Shown here piece by piece: positions 25,100-38,650 of a stretch of DNA of 64,000 nt. Within the stretch, counting starts at the first letter, position 1, and each line of letters starts with the position of its first letter. The notes under the pieces are model-generated. The model was not told where the DNA came from. It ran no database searches and saw only the letters and a list, made by a program, of their open reading frames with translations. Origin of the DNA: Thysanoteuthis rhombus (taxonomy: Eukaryota; Mollusca; Cephalopoda; Oegopsida; Thysanoteuthidae). The translations under genes and the position numbers were made by a program. The stretch spans positions 39,100,217 through 39,164,216 of the forward strand of contig OY735211.1 of assembly GCA_963457665.1 (NCBI GenBank), written 5' to 3'.

Positions 25100-25870
25100 A
25101 TAGCCAGTGTGGTTAACTGTTGAGATAAATACTTATTTCACAAAATTTAACACTCAGGATATTTTTAATAGCATCATTTCCATCAATCTTTTGAAATAAT
25201 TTCTTTTATTTTTGTCACTGATGAATTTTGTGAAAATTTTCTGGCTGACTAGGTCAAGCTTTCTATTACTAAATAAAAAGCCAGTGTGGCTAACTGTTGA
25301 GATAAATACTAAATTAGTATTTTAGGCTAATATTTCAATAGAGTCACCTTACACATAAACACATACACCTGAACACACAAGTACAGAAAGTGAAAAATAT
25401 AAACATACTAATTAAATCTATAAAAATTTGAGAAAAAATGTCTGATGAAATATTCTTCAGCCTAAAAAAAAGCATTTAAAGTGATTACATACCAGGATCA
25501 AAGTACATAAATATTAGCAGTAATTATAAGGAAACAACTTCCAATGAACTTTAAATGAATATTATTGATGTTTTCATTTATAAACATGGAAAACTCATCA
25601 TAGGACACATTTCCCTGTGTACTCAGAAGCTAAATGAGTACACTCCAAGCTGTGTAATTTGGGTGGAATATTAGTTAGTAGTATGGAGCCTTACTCTGGT
25701 CTATATATATATATGGCATACATTAATTTGATTAAATCAAAGTGTACAATGTATAAGTTATATGTTTATTTAGAGTCTTATTCACAGTGAATATTTCTTT
25801 GAATAAATCAATGTAGAGAATGTAAAAGTTACTTGTTCATTTAGAGTCTTATTCACAGTAAATACTTCTT
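25100..25870. repeat. Two short duplications in intron
   Basis: GCCAGTGTGG[T/C]TAACTGTTGAGATAAATACT occurs near 25,100 and 25,281. A second pair spaced about 89 bp, sharing TTTAGAGTCTTATTCACAGT, occurs near 25,770 and 25,839. Both look like local tandem duplications of different ages. Confidence 0.75.
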
Positions 25871-25989
25871 ATTATGGCATGATATAGTAATGAACTGTTA
25901 TGAACACCGTGCTGCATTACAAAGTGCATGGTGGCCTGGTTGGGTTGACATAGACTAAACTTTGAGTTAAACTTATAGGGTCAATTAAG

Positions 25990-27610
25990 GTCAGAAGATA
26001 GCATGGACAGAGAAGTATTTGTTGATAGAAATTCCATTAAATGTATTAAAATGAGACACATGAAACCCGGAATTCACTGCGCATGGTGTTACCAGATAGT
26101 TAGCCAACAATCTAGTAGTGATACATATACAGAAGTAACCTTAATCAAATGTCAGTGCAGTAGGGAAAAAATTATGATTGCTTAAGCTCTAATCAGGTAT
26201 GGACCCTTGTTATTGGTTTGGTGAGTACACATTAAACACAAACATGAATCTTTGTACTTCTAAAGTATCAAACAGCGAAAAAACTGTTGAAGAAGATGAA
26301 CTGCCAGCAAGAAAGTTTTGATTGACCTTCAGTGCCAGCAAGGTCAAAGCCTGTTTTGCCAAAAATATGTATCCTTTGTCAAAAGGAAAATAATTGTGGT
26401 GTGCAGGGTCCCTGGCAAGAGAAAAAGAGAAAACCTCATCAGATGTTCAATCATAGATGCAGTATATTTGAAACAAGCTGCAGCAGACAGTGGAAAAGAA
26501 GCACTGCTCATGTAGATAAAAGATTGAGATTGTGTGGCAATTGAGGTGAGGTGTCACAACTCAATCTACCCCAACTTTACCTGCTACTTGACCAAACTAA
26601 CTAATGCAGAAAACATAAGTGAAACATCAAATACGCAAGTATTTAAGGTCTTTTCCAAGACAGTGCAGACCTGAATGGTTGAGGATAAGGAGATCATAGG
26701 GTTCAAAAAGCTGAATGAATTGTTCATCAAGCAAATTAAGGAAACACACAGAGTTGATGTAAGATCATATAAGACAGGGTATCTCCTCAAATTAAATCAC
26801 AAAGGGACATTGTATATGCAAATGACATTCAAACATCTGCTCTTCTGGGGGAAAAAATAGTGCTTCAAGTAGAACAGACTCAACAGAAAACAACACAGAT
26901 GTACCATCTCAAATAGATCAAAATAAACAGGCCAGTGTAACATGTTTATGATGGCTATTGAGCTGAAAAACACAATTAGACGGGTCAAATTTTCTCTGCA
27001 ATGATCATCAACCGCATTGACAAGGCATCTGAAGAGCCAGATATAGATGGTGTATGTATCTGCACTTGTACCACAGAAAGGTTCTCTCCATTTCACAGGA
27101 CATTATATCCTTGGCTTTTACAGGATGGACATTAATGCCAAAGCACTTCTATCATCCTATGGCTATGCAGTACCTGTCTAGATATGTCTAGCTGATCAGT
27201 CTTGAATGGTTTCAGACGCTGTGTTTTCAACTCAGTTCTTCTAGTTCATGATAAAGCATTTGCTGAACAAGAGATCAGTCATGGAGAATATTCTCTTCCA
27301 TCCAGCCAAGTATTCCAACAACTTTGTCATGAGATAATAATGACTTTGATGAGGAGATATTATCTGGACATTGAACAACCCACAACACTGGCAGTGCCAA
27401 TTCTTCTACAAATTATGTTCCTCTAACACTCCAGATTCAGCTGTGAAGATAACAAGAAAAAGATCAATGTTGTTACCAGAAGTGAATCTGGCAGCATACT
27501 CTGAGGGAAAGAAGACAGGTTCAGAGCCATGTGCTGAACATATTTCACTCCTTCAGTCTGATGATGCACCTTTGTTGCAAAATCCTATGAAGCTTGACCT
27601 AGCCTACTAA
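25990..27610 (+). pseudogene. Decayed ORF of an interspersed protein family (Cys-motif N-terminus), unclassified
   Basis: Several plus-strand frames together resemble a protein family that I recall as highly repeated in marine invertebrate genomes and that has no settled name. A C-x-x-C motif near 26,370 (PKICILCQKENN) is followed by a basic stretch. Then comes a degraded 'YHxxCYxxFTxxLxK'-like block near 26,550-26,600 and a helical block ELFIKQIKETHRVDVRSYK at about 26,714-26,770. More open plus-strand frames at 27,202-27,610 may be the C-terminal part. Breaks are frequent, with no single ORF above about 80 codons. Whether the family is a DNA transposon or another mobile gene is unknown to me. 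It could be unrelated fragments; the similarity is from memory only. Confidence 0.4.
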
Positions 27611-27624
27611 ATGCTGGAATACCT

Positions 27625-28110
27625 CACTTTCCATTTCTGGCTATAACTATTCATGCATAATACTTACAAATATACATTCTAAGAAAGCTGATGAAAATTT
27701 TTTCTTACAATGTGTGTTTGTTTGTATCTTCCCAAGGAATCTATACTACATCGATGAGTACCATACAGTACACATATTCTTAAAAGATGCTAGAACTAGC
27801 TTCTACATTTTGGCTAAAAAATTTCATGTATGATAGATACAAAATAACGAGATATACTTTTAAAAAATTGACAAAATTTCCATTCTAAAGACATATACAT
27901 GTATATACCTTCACCACTAATTAAACCCACAATCCATAGATTGTGGACTAGAAAGTACTTGTTAAATGTTGTAATACCTAAAATGCTTTAGTACCTACCT
28001 TCAGATTTTTGGCTATAACTTATTATGCCTAAGAGATAAAAATATATAAGTAATGCTGTTAGAAAACTAATGAAATTTCCTTCTCAAAGATATGTATACG
28101 TATATATGTT
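27625..28110. repeat. Diverged tandem repeat, about 190-bp unit, three units
   Basis: The block TTGGCTATAACTTATTATGC (and variants TGGCTATAACTATTCATGC, TGGCTAAAAAATTTCATG), followed by an ACAAAATA-like stretch and then GACAAAATTTCCATTCT-like sequence, recurs near 27,640, 27,811 and 28,009. Confidence 0.65.
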
Positions 28111-29599
28111 CACAGGGGATTTAGGAGTCTTTGTGTAGTCTTTTTTTAAAAAGTTTTACCACTTCACTCATGCTGTGACAAACCCCACTTCAAAAGAACA
28201 CAAAACCGCAAATACATCTCAGTTTAAAAAGACTTCACTGACTACAAAAATGTAATAATGAATTTGTGTAACAGGTATTATTGGCAAAATATAAATGTAT
28301 CTAGAAGACAAATATAAGAATTTGACCATAAAATGTATTCTTGGGTAATGGTAAAAAAACTAGAAAAGGTGTATCTAAAAAATGTCCTTAGATTTGCTAT
28401 TCTTTTTTACAAATCTTCTCAGTTTTGAAACAGAACTCAGGTACAAAGTTGACTATATTTTACACCACAAGGTGCAGAATTTAATTGTAAATAAAATAAA
28501 TGTCAGCGGGCCTCTTGGATTGGGTGCTAGTAGGGTATAAGTAAACCATCATGTCTTATTTCAAAAATTTAAGCATCTTTAAATATGCATTCTCCCTCAT
28601 TTGCAACATTTACACTTGTGAAAAAGAGTATTTTGTTCTGAACTCTGCAGGCTAAAAGCATTCATTCGCTACCCTTTCTGTAGGACACTAAATAAAAAAT
28701 CTGAAGGAATATTGATTTCTGGGCCCATGGCATATCATGTTCATATTTGTGTGTATAATCAATCAATTGTATTATTGGATGTCCATTTATTTGCTCAATT
28801 ATGTCTTTTTGCTTGGAATTGAATTATCAAATTTTTTTAAAAAATGTCTTGCATGTATTTCTTTTGGCTGTATTCTACTGTTATATTTCACTGAAGTTAG
28901 AAAAAAAATACATACACTTCATTCCAATGATTACTCAAATTGGTCAATTTCTACGAAGAAACATATACTGGAGAATTCATCTTTCAAGGGCAAACCAAGC
29001 CGTTAAGAGCAATACTCATTCTTGACAAATCATACAATTGGGATACCAATACCACTTTAAATTGGCAAACCCCAACTAAGAAATTTCCACAAACTCTGTA
29101 CAATTAGCCTGTCCTTTTCCCACAAAAATTCAATCCTATTAAAAAAGAGGAATAATTCTTCAACTAAAATAATTGGAATTTAAACTTACCCTTTTATTCA
29201 TTAGAAACATTTTTAAAACGCTTATTTTTATATTCAAGCATTTAACAGCATAGTAGAGAATGAATACCAGCCAAAAAAAAAGAAAAAGATAAGAAAAAAG
29301 GAATTAAAATTCAACACCGCAGTTACCAATATCAACAGAAATTACACGCATACAACTACCAAAAATTTGAAAATGGTGGAATGGAGACCACATGCATTTT
29401 TCTCAAAGAGATACCCACCAGCCAGCAATAAAAAAGGCGGTATGGAGACCGACCAGGTGTGTTTTTACAAAACAGATACACACCAACAAACTAGCGACTC
29501 ACTCTCCAGGAAATCAACAAAATATTTCAAACAAGACCAATAGCAACAACAAAAGCAACTAATGAATGAACCTGGAAGCAATAAAAGACAATGAACAAC
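28111..29599. other. Intron with one dispersed repeat
   Basis: AT-rich. About 28,858-29,027 is homologous to 38,462-38,650: both end in a GGAGAATTCATCTT block followed by an AGCAATACTCATTCTTGAC / AACAATACTCATTCTTAAC block. Nothing else is recognised. Confidence 0.6.
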
Positions 29600-32500
29600 A
29601 TGAAAAAAGCCACATGCAATACATTTCAACATTCGTATAATAACAACTGCATGTCACTACAAAACTGATGGATCTTTTTTTATAAATGATTATTTAAAGA
29701 TAGTTGATGAATATAGATCAGAGGATACTCAGGTGCAACATGTTACAATTAAAATGCCAGAATTTATAGATACAGCAGTGAATGGCTGGTTTTCCATATG
29801 TTTCAGCAACTAAATTTTCTCCATTATTGCAACATTACCCGCAGAAGTTGTTGCAAAAATTTTCTTTGAGTGTTAGATCCTCAAGAATATGATGATTTAA
29901 AACAAGTTATTCTATCATCTTATGAAAAGACAAAGCCTGAAATGCTGGACAAGTTTATGAAGATAACTACAATTGGTGGACGTCCATCAATTTATTTACA
30001 AGAAATGTTACCGCTCGCAAATCATATTAGTATCAGTGAAGAAATAGTACATAATTTTTTGCAAGCATTGCTTTCATATATAGCATCTATCATTGCTTCT
30101 CAAAAAAAACCTGTCCCCTTTTCAGGCAAACTAGTTGATGAGCTAATGCCTTTATTAAATTGAAATTTCACCTTTGCTGTAAAACAAGAACAAATACTGT
30201 CATACTCATGTAATTATAGTAAAGATATGCAGCATCCACAATAGAAAGGAAATAATCACATAAGAAATACAGTACCAGTAGGACTTGGATCATACAGTAC
30301 AGACCAAGGACCTAGAATAAGCACAGCTTATATCTATTATGCCAACAAGGCAAAAAACAAGTAAACCTTAGTGCAGATAGCCCAAGAAACAAAGTAATCT
30401 TCAAATGTTACCCAATTCCTGACCACCAATCCCTGTTCCCAGTGACGTGGAAAACTAATGAATCAGCTCCTGGAAGTCATTTGTCAGATTAAGGGCTATT
30501 AAATAGAAATTAATTAATGACACTGGTGCTAGTATTTCTTTATTACCTATTTCTCTCATGAACTGAATTGTTTTGAACCCTATTCTCATATCAATCTCAG
30601 CCACCACTGGCAAGAAAATAAAATGTCATGGACAAGCAAATCTGGAGATGGAAATTCCTTGTTTAAGAATATCTTTCAAATGGACTTTTATCATCAATGA
30701 TGTCATGAATCCTTTCTTAGGATTTGATTTTTACAGAGAAAAAATTCAACAGAAAATACCGTGGAGTTTATCGCAGAATAGATACAGATAGTAATTCTTC
30801 AGTTTTTGCAAGAACAAGAGAAATTTCTGCTGAAAAACTAAAGCAACACGAGTAGAATTTTAAAAACTTTAGAATTCCGGAGTGATATCTACTTCTGAAA
30901 GTAAACTGACAAGTCCACTTCACCACATGACAAAATTTGACAGTAGAAATCAATGCTGTAGTGATTATCATGCTCTGAATAGTATTACAAAAAGTGATTG
31001 ATATCCAATACCAAAAATCAATTTGTGTACCTCTGAACTTACAAACAAACAAAGTTTTTCAAGAACAAACTTAACTTCAGCTTACCATCAGATGAAGATT
31101 CATCTTGATTAAAACAACAGTAATTACACTTTTCAGGCCGTGTGAATATGATCATATACTTTTCAGATTAAAATATGTGACAGCAACATTTCAACACTTC
31201 ATGGACAAGATGAGTCTGATGCGGACTGTGTATTTAGACAATATCCTTGTATTCAGTATTAATGGGAGAGCACATAAGAATGAATTGGATTGTTTAAAAT
31301 TTCTGATGAAAACAATTTTAAAATTTCTCTGTCAAAATGTACCTTTCATGTTTCTAATTTGGACTTTGGGGGTTATAATGTGGGTGCAAAAGGACTTTCA
31401 CCCACTGATGAAGAAATCAATGAGTTGAAATTTCTTCCATACCCCAAAGTTTCTAAGAGTTTCAGTAGATTATTAGGTATGAAGGATTTTGGTGGTAAAC
31501 TTATTCCTAATTATGCCAAAATTGTAGTACTTCTGTCTAATCATCTATGATTCTTTCCCAGCTGTCCTTTCAAATCATGTAATAACAATAATAAAAACTC
31601 CTTTAATAGTATCATGCAACATCTTTGTAATGCAACTGCTTTAGCCTACACGCAATCTGAAATCACTGACTATCGATTGGTTACTTGGTATAATGCAGCT
31701 TTCGGTGCAGTATGACCCCAAGTAATAGATGGGATACCCATTCTTATTGGTTTCTTTTTCAAAAAAGTTGACACAAACTCAAACAAAGTATTCCACTTTC
31801 GGCAGAAAGTTGCTAGCAGCCTATCTAACTGGGTTTCACTTTTGCCACCTCATTGAAAATCACCATGTGATGTCACTGACAGACCTTAAGCCACTATGCA
31901 CTTTTCATAGTTGAATTTCATCAAAATCAGATTGCCAGCAATCTCATTTATATGACCCCATCACCTGATCATATCTTTAACAAGACCTAGTGTTATTATG
32001 CTCACTTCTAAGACGAGGAGGAGGAGGAGAGATATCAGGCGCAGGAGGGGGTCTTCTAAAAGTGACTCCTAACTTAATTGGAACTTCTGCTTCGTTGAAG
32101 TGATTTTGGAATTAATATTGATAGTTTGGTAACTTCAAACCATATAGATGGCAAATACCTAAATACCTCAGATTTGTAGATGACATTGTCCTTTCACAGA
32201 AAACCTTCATGACCTCGAACTAATGCAAGACAAACTGAATGAAGAGAGCAAAAAACTTGGCCTTCGCATGAACTTCAGCAAACTAAAGGTCATTTTCAAT
32301 GAACATGTCAAAGACAAACTCAACAGGTCTGGCAAATCCTGGGAAAGGTCTATGTCCAATGACGGATGATAAAAGACAGATGATGATGATTCACAGATTT
32401 TCCATCCGTTGTTTCAATCATTTTTTGTTCAGTCTTGAATGATTCAATGGGAATATTTCTGGAAATTTTGCAACATGCAATGAAAACCAGCATTATAGAA

Positions 32501-34300
32501 AATATGCTGCACAGTATAAACAAAACCTAAGAAATTCAGAAAATCATAAATGCATACATATATATACATAATATAAACTAGCATGGACATTTGACAAAAA
32601 GTGATGTGTAAATAAAGATGTCTTGAACTTGTCATCTATTAATTTTATCATAGTAATCTGTTATTAGTAAGAAAAAAGATTGTAGAAAATTATCAACTGA
32701 AAATTATCTATGTATTCATATTATGAAAATTTAAACCGTGAGATAATCATGGTTGAAAATTTGTTTATGCTTGCAAATGGTATTTTAGACATTAAACACT
32801 TTTTCAAATCATTGTACTTTAGTTTAATGAAATTTATGGTTTTTGTTAATTGACTGTATAGTTTTTACTGTGATCATTTATTTATTTGTACACTTGAAAT
32901 TCAGGAATAGTGAAGTGTTTGCTTCTCAAAAGGTTTATAGTACAATATTTATAGCTATTTGGGACTGAAATGGTTGGAAGTCAGCAAAATTTATTCATGA
33001 ATTTACCGTATTCACAACCCTTCTAACCCCCATGAATGGCAAGGGATAACTGAAGATGTCTATAATTTGCCAGAAATCATTGAGGCACGATCTAATGATG
33101 AAGAAATCAAATCTTCCACTAACTTTGAAGAATTTCCACAGTAAGGTAATAATTCTAAGATACTACGTGATATCTCCACTCCTTATCCTAAAACTTTTTG
33201 TATGAGGAGATTTGTGAAAATCAATTTTCGATAGCCATCATTCATTGTCTCATGGTATTGGATCATCTATAAAGTTAGTTGAATTCTGATACTATGGGCC
33301 AAGTATAGATAACTCTATCAAAAAAGTTTGTATTAGGTGAGCATCTTGCCAACAGTCAAAGATTAATAGCCGTACAAATTCTCCTATTCAAAATTTTGAA
33401 TCACCTTCACTAAGTTTTCAAACTGTCCGAATAGGTATTGTTAGACCACTCACTTCAGTCTGTAATGATTCAGATCTGTATTTAAGCCCCTATAAATATC
33501 TTTTGGCATGAATGAACCACTCAATTTGTTGGATCGAGGCTAAACCATCAACTGAAATTACCCCACAATCAGTAGCTAAAGCTTTTATAAAGACATGAAT
33601 TACAAGATTTGGTGTTCCACTTGATATCGTTACAGATAGCAGAAGTCAATTTGAAAGTGAGTTGTTTTTTAGGATTATCAAAAATTATAGCTTTTAATAG
33701 ATTGAGAATGACTGTTTATCACTCACAAGGCAATGGTTCAATAGAGAGAACACCCAAAGCAAATGAAACAGCAATTATAGCTTGTAAGAATCATGGCTCT
33801 CAGCATTTTCCAATAATACTCTTTGGTATATGCAGTACACTTAATGAATTACATTTCTCACTCTCTTATACTGTAACTGGTTCCTCAATATTAATTCCTC
33901 CACTGTTGATCAGTCCATCTGATATAATGAAAGATGATTCATTAAACAGTAGTTCACTAAGAATATGCGTAAAACCACAATTTGATCTCAATGACTCTTC
34001 AAAGGGAAATTCTCTTCCAACTGAACTTATGTCATGATAAAGTACGCCTTAGAGTTGATTGTATTAAGGAACCTACCAGGTTCTCCATTGTTCACCAAAA
34101 CGTTTCTTCATAGAGATGTACGATAAAATACATAATCAAGTATCTGTGGACATACTGAGGCCTCATGTTCAAACATTCATAAATAAAAGTATTTTTAAGA
34201 ATAAAAATAACAAATATTCTACAGATAGTACTTCAAACAATGACAGTTTATACACAGATAAGTGGGATACAAGTGTTTAAAGACAAACGTGCAATAATAC
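29600..34300 (+). mobile_element. Ty3/Gypsy LTR retrotransposon fossil with gag and pol traces, copy 2
   Basis: Old and broken in many places, plus strand. Parts in order: gag-like region at about 29,700-30,165, aspartic protease region at about 30,500-30,800, reverse transcriptase at about 30,900-31,550, RNase H at about 31,600-31,920, and integrase with tail at about 32,950-34,300. The combination resembles CsRn1-like Gypsy elements known from flatworms and other invertebrates, but the clade call is weak. An RTE LINE fragment sits inside it between the RNase H and integrase parts (separate entry), so that insertion came after this element. No terminal repeats were seen by eye. It is antisense to the mucin gene. 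Confidence 0.7.
32125..32391 (+). mobile_element. RTE-type LINE 3' fragment with internal deletion (copy 3), nested in Gypsy fossil
   Basis: Starts in the RT palm (RFVDDIVL-like at about 32,175-32,200), runs through LNEESKKLGLRMNFSKLK (about 32,236-32,290), then jumps directly to the 3' end (GGAAAGGTCTATGTCCAATG ... AAAAGACAGATGATGATGAT). The roughly 550 bp that separate these blocks in copy 2 are missing. The match to copies 1 and 2 and the shared 3' tail make the family clear. Confidence 0.75.
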
Positions 34301-35435
34301 ATACAATTCTAATTTAGATGACAAATTGAGTATTGTTAGCTCCTGTAATTCTTATGTAAATTATCTTTTATCACTATTTTATCACTATTCAAAAATTGCT
34401 TCGCAATTTAGGTAGAAACTATTGCAGTAATATTCAAATTATAAAGCTCAGTATATCTATGAAAAAAACAAAACAAAACAAATTTATCATTCAAAAAGAT
34501 GCATTTTTTCTCAATGTTATCAGTAGCAGTAAAAATTAATTTTTTCCTGTGTCCAAATTCAACAAAAAAAAACTTTTGTATAATTTTTTTAGGTTTAGAA
34601 TATGAAGTTTACAACAAATTTAGTATAAATATAGACCTTTTCACAAAGCTAGGATCATAGCTCGTTTACTTTATAAAGGAGTGCAAAAGAAACTGTAGCA
34701 CTTCATTTCGAGTTGTGGGCCATCTATTTTCAGTAAAATATGTTTTAAAATAATTTTCTCTTCTTCTCTATCAACATGCGTTATGTTCATTGTGTGTACA
34801 ATCAATTGCATTATTGTTATTCTATAATACAGATGCTCCTTTATTCGTTCAATTACATTCATTTGTTTGCACATGAAAATGACTTGAAAATTGGAAGGTG
34901 AAGAGAAAAACTCAAGAGATAGATATTACTCATACAAACATTCTTTTGTTTGTAATTGAATGATTATAACTATTATTGAGAGTCTATCTCTCCTTTAGCA
35001 AAGTAAAAAGAAAAATTCAAATTTTTTTCCAAAGAAATCCCCCAAACCCACATTGTGCAGCAAGAACCAGAGAAGTACAACAGAATTTGCCATATTTTTC
35101 AATTATTTATTCATGTACTTCACTCATTTGTTCAGCTGTCTCAAATTTCACAGTCTGTGGACTTGAACCAAGTTAAAAACTTAATGTATAAGAGAGAGGT
35201 ATGCTCAAGCTTAAACTATCATCTGGCTGATGAGCAAGGTACAAATCCATCAGACGTGTAAGTAATCCACCAGTAAAAAGCTGGGCCCTGTTATAGACGC
35301 AAGTAGGCTAAGATAGGATATTAGCTGGGCTGGTTTATCCAGATAGATCACATGGACGACATAAGATGAAATGAAATGGAAAAAAAACCCCTCTCAAACC
35401 TTCACTCTTAATCCTTTATCTTTCATCATCTACAG
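34301..35435. other. Intron, no feature recognised
   Basis: AT-rich sequence between the Gypsy fossil and RTE copy 2. No recognisable domain in the short ORFs. Confidence 0.4.
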
Positions 35436-38400
35436 TGCTGCGTACATCAAGGCCTGTCTGCTACTCACCAAGAACAGATAGAATGGGTGCTACAAACCGG
35501 TGGAACTTGAAGGCCACTCCTAACGACATCAGCAGTGATCACTCCACCAGACCCCCTGCCAACACGTGATGGGACAGCGTGGCAGGGCATGGCCCAATAC
35601 TTCCCATGATCTGCACACTGAAAGTTATACCCACTGTCCCTGCTGGGTCCTCAGTCCCAAAAGGCCAAGCCACATCACTCACTTTGGGTGGGGCCGATGT
35701 GCTCCAACAGCAACTACCCAAACACTACACCAGGAAAATGCCTGTTCTTGCTGGGCCATTAGTACCAAAAGGCCCAGCCGCATCACTTGTCTTGGGTGCA
35801 GAACTAATAGAATTGAAAAGCAAGCATCTCGTCCACAACTACAGAAGAGAGAAAGTTAAACAAATGGAGTGGACTTTCTCACCTATAAAGATCAAAAAGA
35901 CAACATGGTAGCTTTCACAGCTATCTTAAATCGCATAGCCAGTGTCACTATACAACTCTCAAAGAGGTACAAGCTAAAATGTCATCCAAGTCTACGCTTC
36001 CACTTTGCAATCAACAAAAGAAGAAATCAACAACTTCTATAATGACTTGAAGTCCTAATTACAAGATAACAAAAAAAACTTCAACATCATCATGGGAGAT
36101 TTCAATGCACAAGTAGGACAAGGAAACAAACGTTGCATTGGAGAATTTATATACAGAAGATGGAAAGAGAGAGGGAACACCTTGTAAACTTTGCAACTGC
36201 AAACAAATTCAAAATTATGAATACATACTTCAAAAAGAAACCCAATAGAAAATGGACTTGGAAGAACCCCAACCATGAAACCAAAAAAGAAATAGACTAC
36301 ATTTTAACAGACAAAAGCCCCACCATCAAAGATATCCAAATCCTAAACCAAATAAACAGATGAAGTGACCATAGAATGGTCAGATGTAAGATGCTAGTAA
36401 ACACCAATAAAGAACGCACAAAAAAGTTCCACACTGAACCGCAACCACAAAATATACCAAATGGACTCACCCAACCCTTCAAGCTAGAATTGAAAAATTC
36501 TTTACTGATGAAAACGACACCAACATCAACGAGCTCCACAGCAAAATAACAACCTCTCTAGTAGAAGCTGCCACTACATTTCAACCGGAACAAACAAACC
36601 ATTAGCAAAATCTCAGATGAAACCAGGAATCTCATTGAAAAGTGGAGAAACCTCAAACCACCACCAACAACAAGGGAAAAAACAGAGGAGACTGAACTAA
36701 ATAAAACAATCAAAAAGAAACTAAGAGAAGACAAGAGAAGGTATATGATAACAATTATTGAAACCGCTCTCGAAAAGAGTTGGGCTTTAAAGCAATAAAG
36801 AAAGCTCTCAGTATAGGACAGAAACAAATAACTAGCATACTCAAAGAAAATGGAGACATAACAGACAGAGACAGAATTGTCGAAACCGCCCAAGAATTCT
36901 ACTAAAAACTCTACTCTTCAAGACATGGACAACTAAGCAATGGCCAGAATATGCAAGACGCTGAAAAATCAGTTTGCGGACTTCCCAGAAGTTACACCAT
37001 GGGATATAAAACAAGCCATCAGATAAACAAAAAAAGGAAAGACCCTGGACTAAATAACATCACCATCAATCTACTCAAAAACGCTGGTAAGACCGTCAAC
37101 AAAAAACTAGCGAATCTGTTCAACTTGTGTCTAAAACAGAGTAGAATCCAAAAAGACTGGAACATGGCAATCATAATGCTTCTACATAAAAAAGAAGACC
37201 CCAAAGACCACAACAACTACAGGCCTATAAGCCTACTCAACTGCGTCTATATACTTTTCACAAAAATCATCACCAACACTAGATGAAAACCAACCACGGG
37301 AACAGGCTGGATTTAGAAAAAATTACTCAACCATGGACCATCTTCATTCTATAAATCAGCTGGAAGAGAAAGCAACAGAATACAAAATGCCACCTGCTAT
37401 ACCATTTATAGACTTCAAGAAGGCATTCGACTCAGTAGAAATTCCATGGTCATGAAGGCCATCACTCTACAAGATGTAGCCACTGTATACATCAAAGTAC
37501 TGCAATATATATACAGTCACAGCAACTCCTTTATCAGGCTACATAAAGACTCTGAACCCTTACAACTCCAAAAAGGAGTAAGACAAGGTGATACTAGCTC
37601 AGCCAAACTCTTCACAGCCTACCCTGAGACGATCTTCCGTAAGCTGGACTGGGAGAATAGAGGAATCAAATAGACGGCAAATATTTGAGCAACCTCTGAT
37701 TTGCAGACAACGTCGTCCATTTTGCAGAGAACCTATAAAACATCCAACTAATGCTAGATGAACTAAACAAAGAAAGCAAAAGAGTCGGCCTACACATGAC
37801 CTTTAGTAAAACAAAAGTCATATGCAACAATCACATCAAGAATAAGGACATGGTTGTCAAAATTAAAGATGCAAAACTGGGGAAAGTAGACCATCACATC
37901 TACCTAGGACAACAAATCTCCATAAAACCCACAAAGAAGAAGAAATCAAGCAAAGAATCACCCTAGGATGGCAAGCCTTTGGCAGAGCAAGCTCAACCTT
38001 CGAAAACAAGATGATCCCAATAATCCTAAAAAGAAGAGTATGCAACCAATGCATTCTCTCCATAGTCATTTATGGAGCTAAAATATGGAACCTAGCAAAG
38101 AGACTGACCCGCAAACTGAGAAGCATGCGACTTGTGCATGAGAGAATCATGCTCCACCACTCATGAAGAGAACACAAGACAGCACAATATATCAGGAAGA
38201 AAACAGGAGTCAGAGATATCATAGAATCTATTAGAAAACTCAAAATGGCAATGGCAGACATTGGCAGACAATTGATGGACATCATGACTCACAACATAGA
38301 TCCCCTGAGGCCGGCAGAATACAAGACGGAGAGACGAACTAGACAAATTCAGGAAATACTGGCTCCGTGATGCCCATGATAAAGAAATTTGGTGGATTCT

Positions 38401-38456
38401 AGGGAAGGTCCATGTCCAACAACTGACGTTAAAAGACTGATGATGATGATGATGAT
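35436..38456 (+). mobile_element. RTE-type LINE, near full length but broken (copy 2)
   Basis: About 3.0 kb, close to the usual 3.2-3.3-kb length of RTE elements. A G+C-rich 5' region (35.45-35.85 kb) has a tandem pair of about 110 bp (AAAGGCCAAGCCACATCACT near 35,659 and AAAGGCCCAGCCGCATCACT near 35,769). The endonuclease half is visible: QVYASTLQS (about 35,990), MGDFNAQVGQG (about 36,091-36,125), RKWTWKNPNHETKKEIDYIL (about 36,247-36,306) and SDHRMVR (about 36,366). The linker and RT follow: KKEDPKDHNNYRPISLLNC (about 37,189-37,246), a STMDHLHSINQ block (about 37,330), FIDFKKAFDSVE (about 37,408), KGVRQGDTSSAKLF (about 37,574) and the catalytic box at about 37,699 reading FADN instead of FADD. 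There are several stops and frameshifts. It ends with AAAAGACTGATGATGATGATG. Antisense to the mucin gene. Confidence 0.88.
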
Positions 38457-38461
38457 CTCTC

Positions 38462-38650
38462 AGTTGTATTTCCTTTGCCTGTATTCCATTGTTGTATTTG
38501 ACCAAAGTTATATCCAAACATTACAAACAAAAATACATTCACTTCATCCCAATGGTGACCTAAACTACTCCATTTCTACAAAGAAATGTACATCGGAGAA
38601 TTCATCTTCAAAAGCCAAACCAAACCATTAAGAACAATACTCATTCTTAA
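38462..38650. repeat. Dispersed repeat homologous to 28,858-29,027
   Basis: Shares GGAGAATTCATCTT and an AACAATACTCATTCTTAAC-like 3' block with the 28.9-kb copy, plus a similar CTGTATTCCA/CTGTATTCTA start. It directly follows the RTE copy 2 tail, so the LINE either landed beside or inside this repeat. Confidence 0.65.

Noticed and set aside
26797-27096. Minus-strand 99-codon hydrophobic ORF
   Set aside because: Antisense to the decayed repeat-family ORF and without splice support.
36558-36893. 111-codon minus-strand ORF in RTE copy 2
   Set aside because: Antisense shadow of the LINE linker/RT region.
38161-38517. 118-codon minus-strand ORF at the end of RTE copy 2
   Set aside because: Antisense shadow spanning the ATG/GAT tail; the His run comes from the trinucleotide tail.
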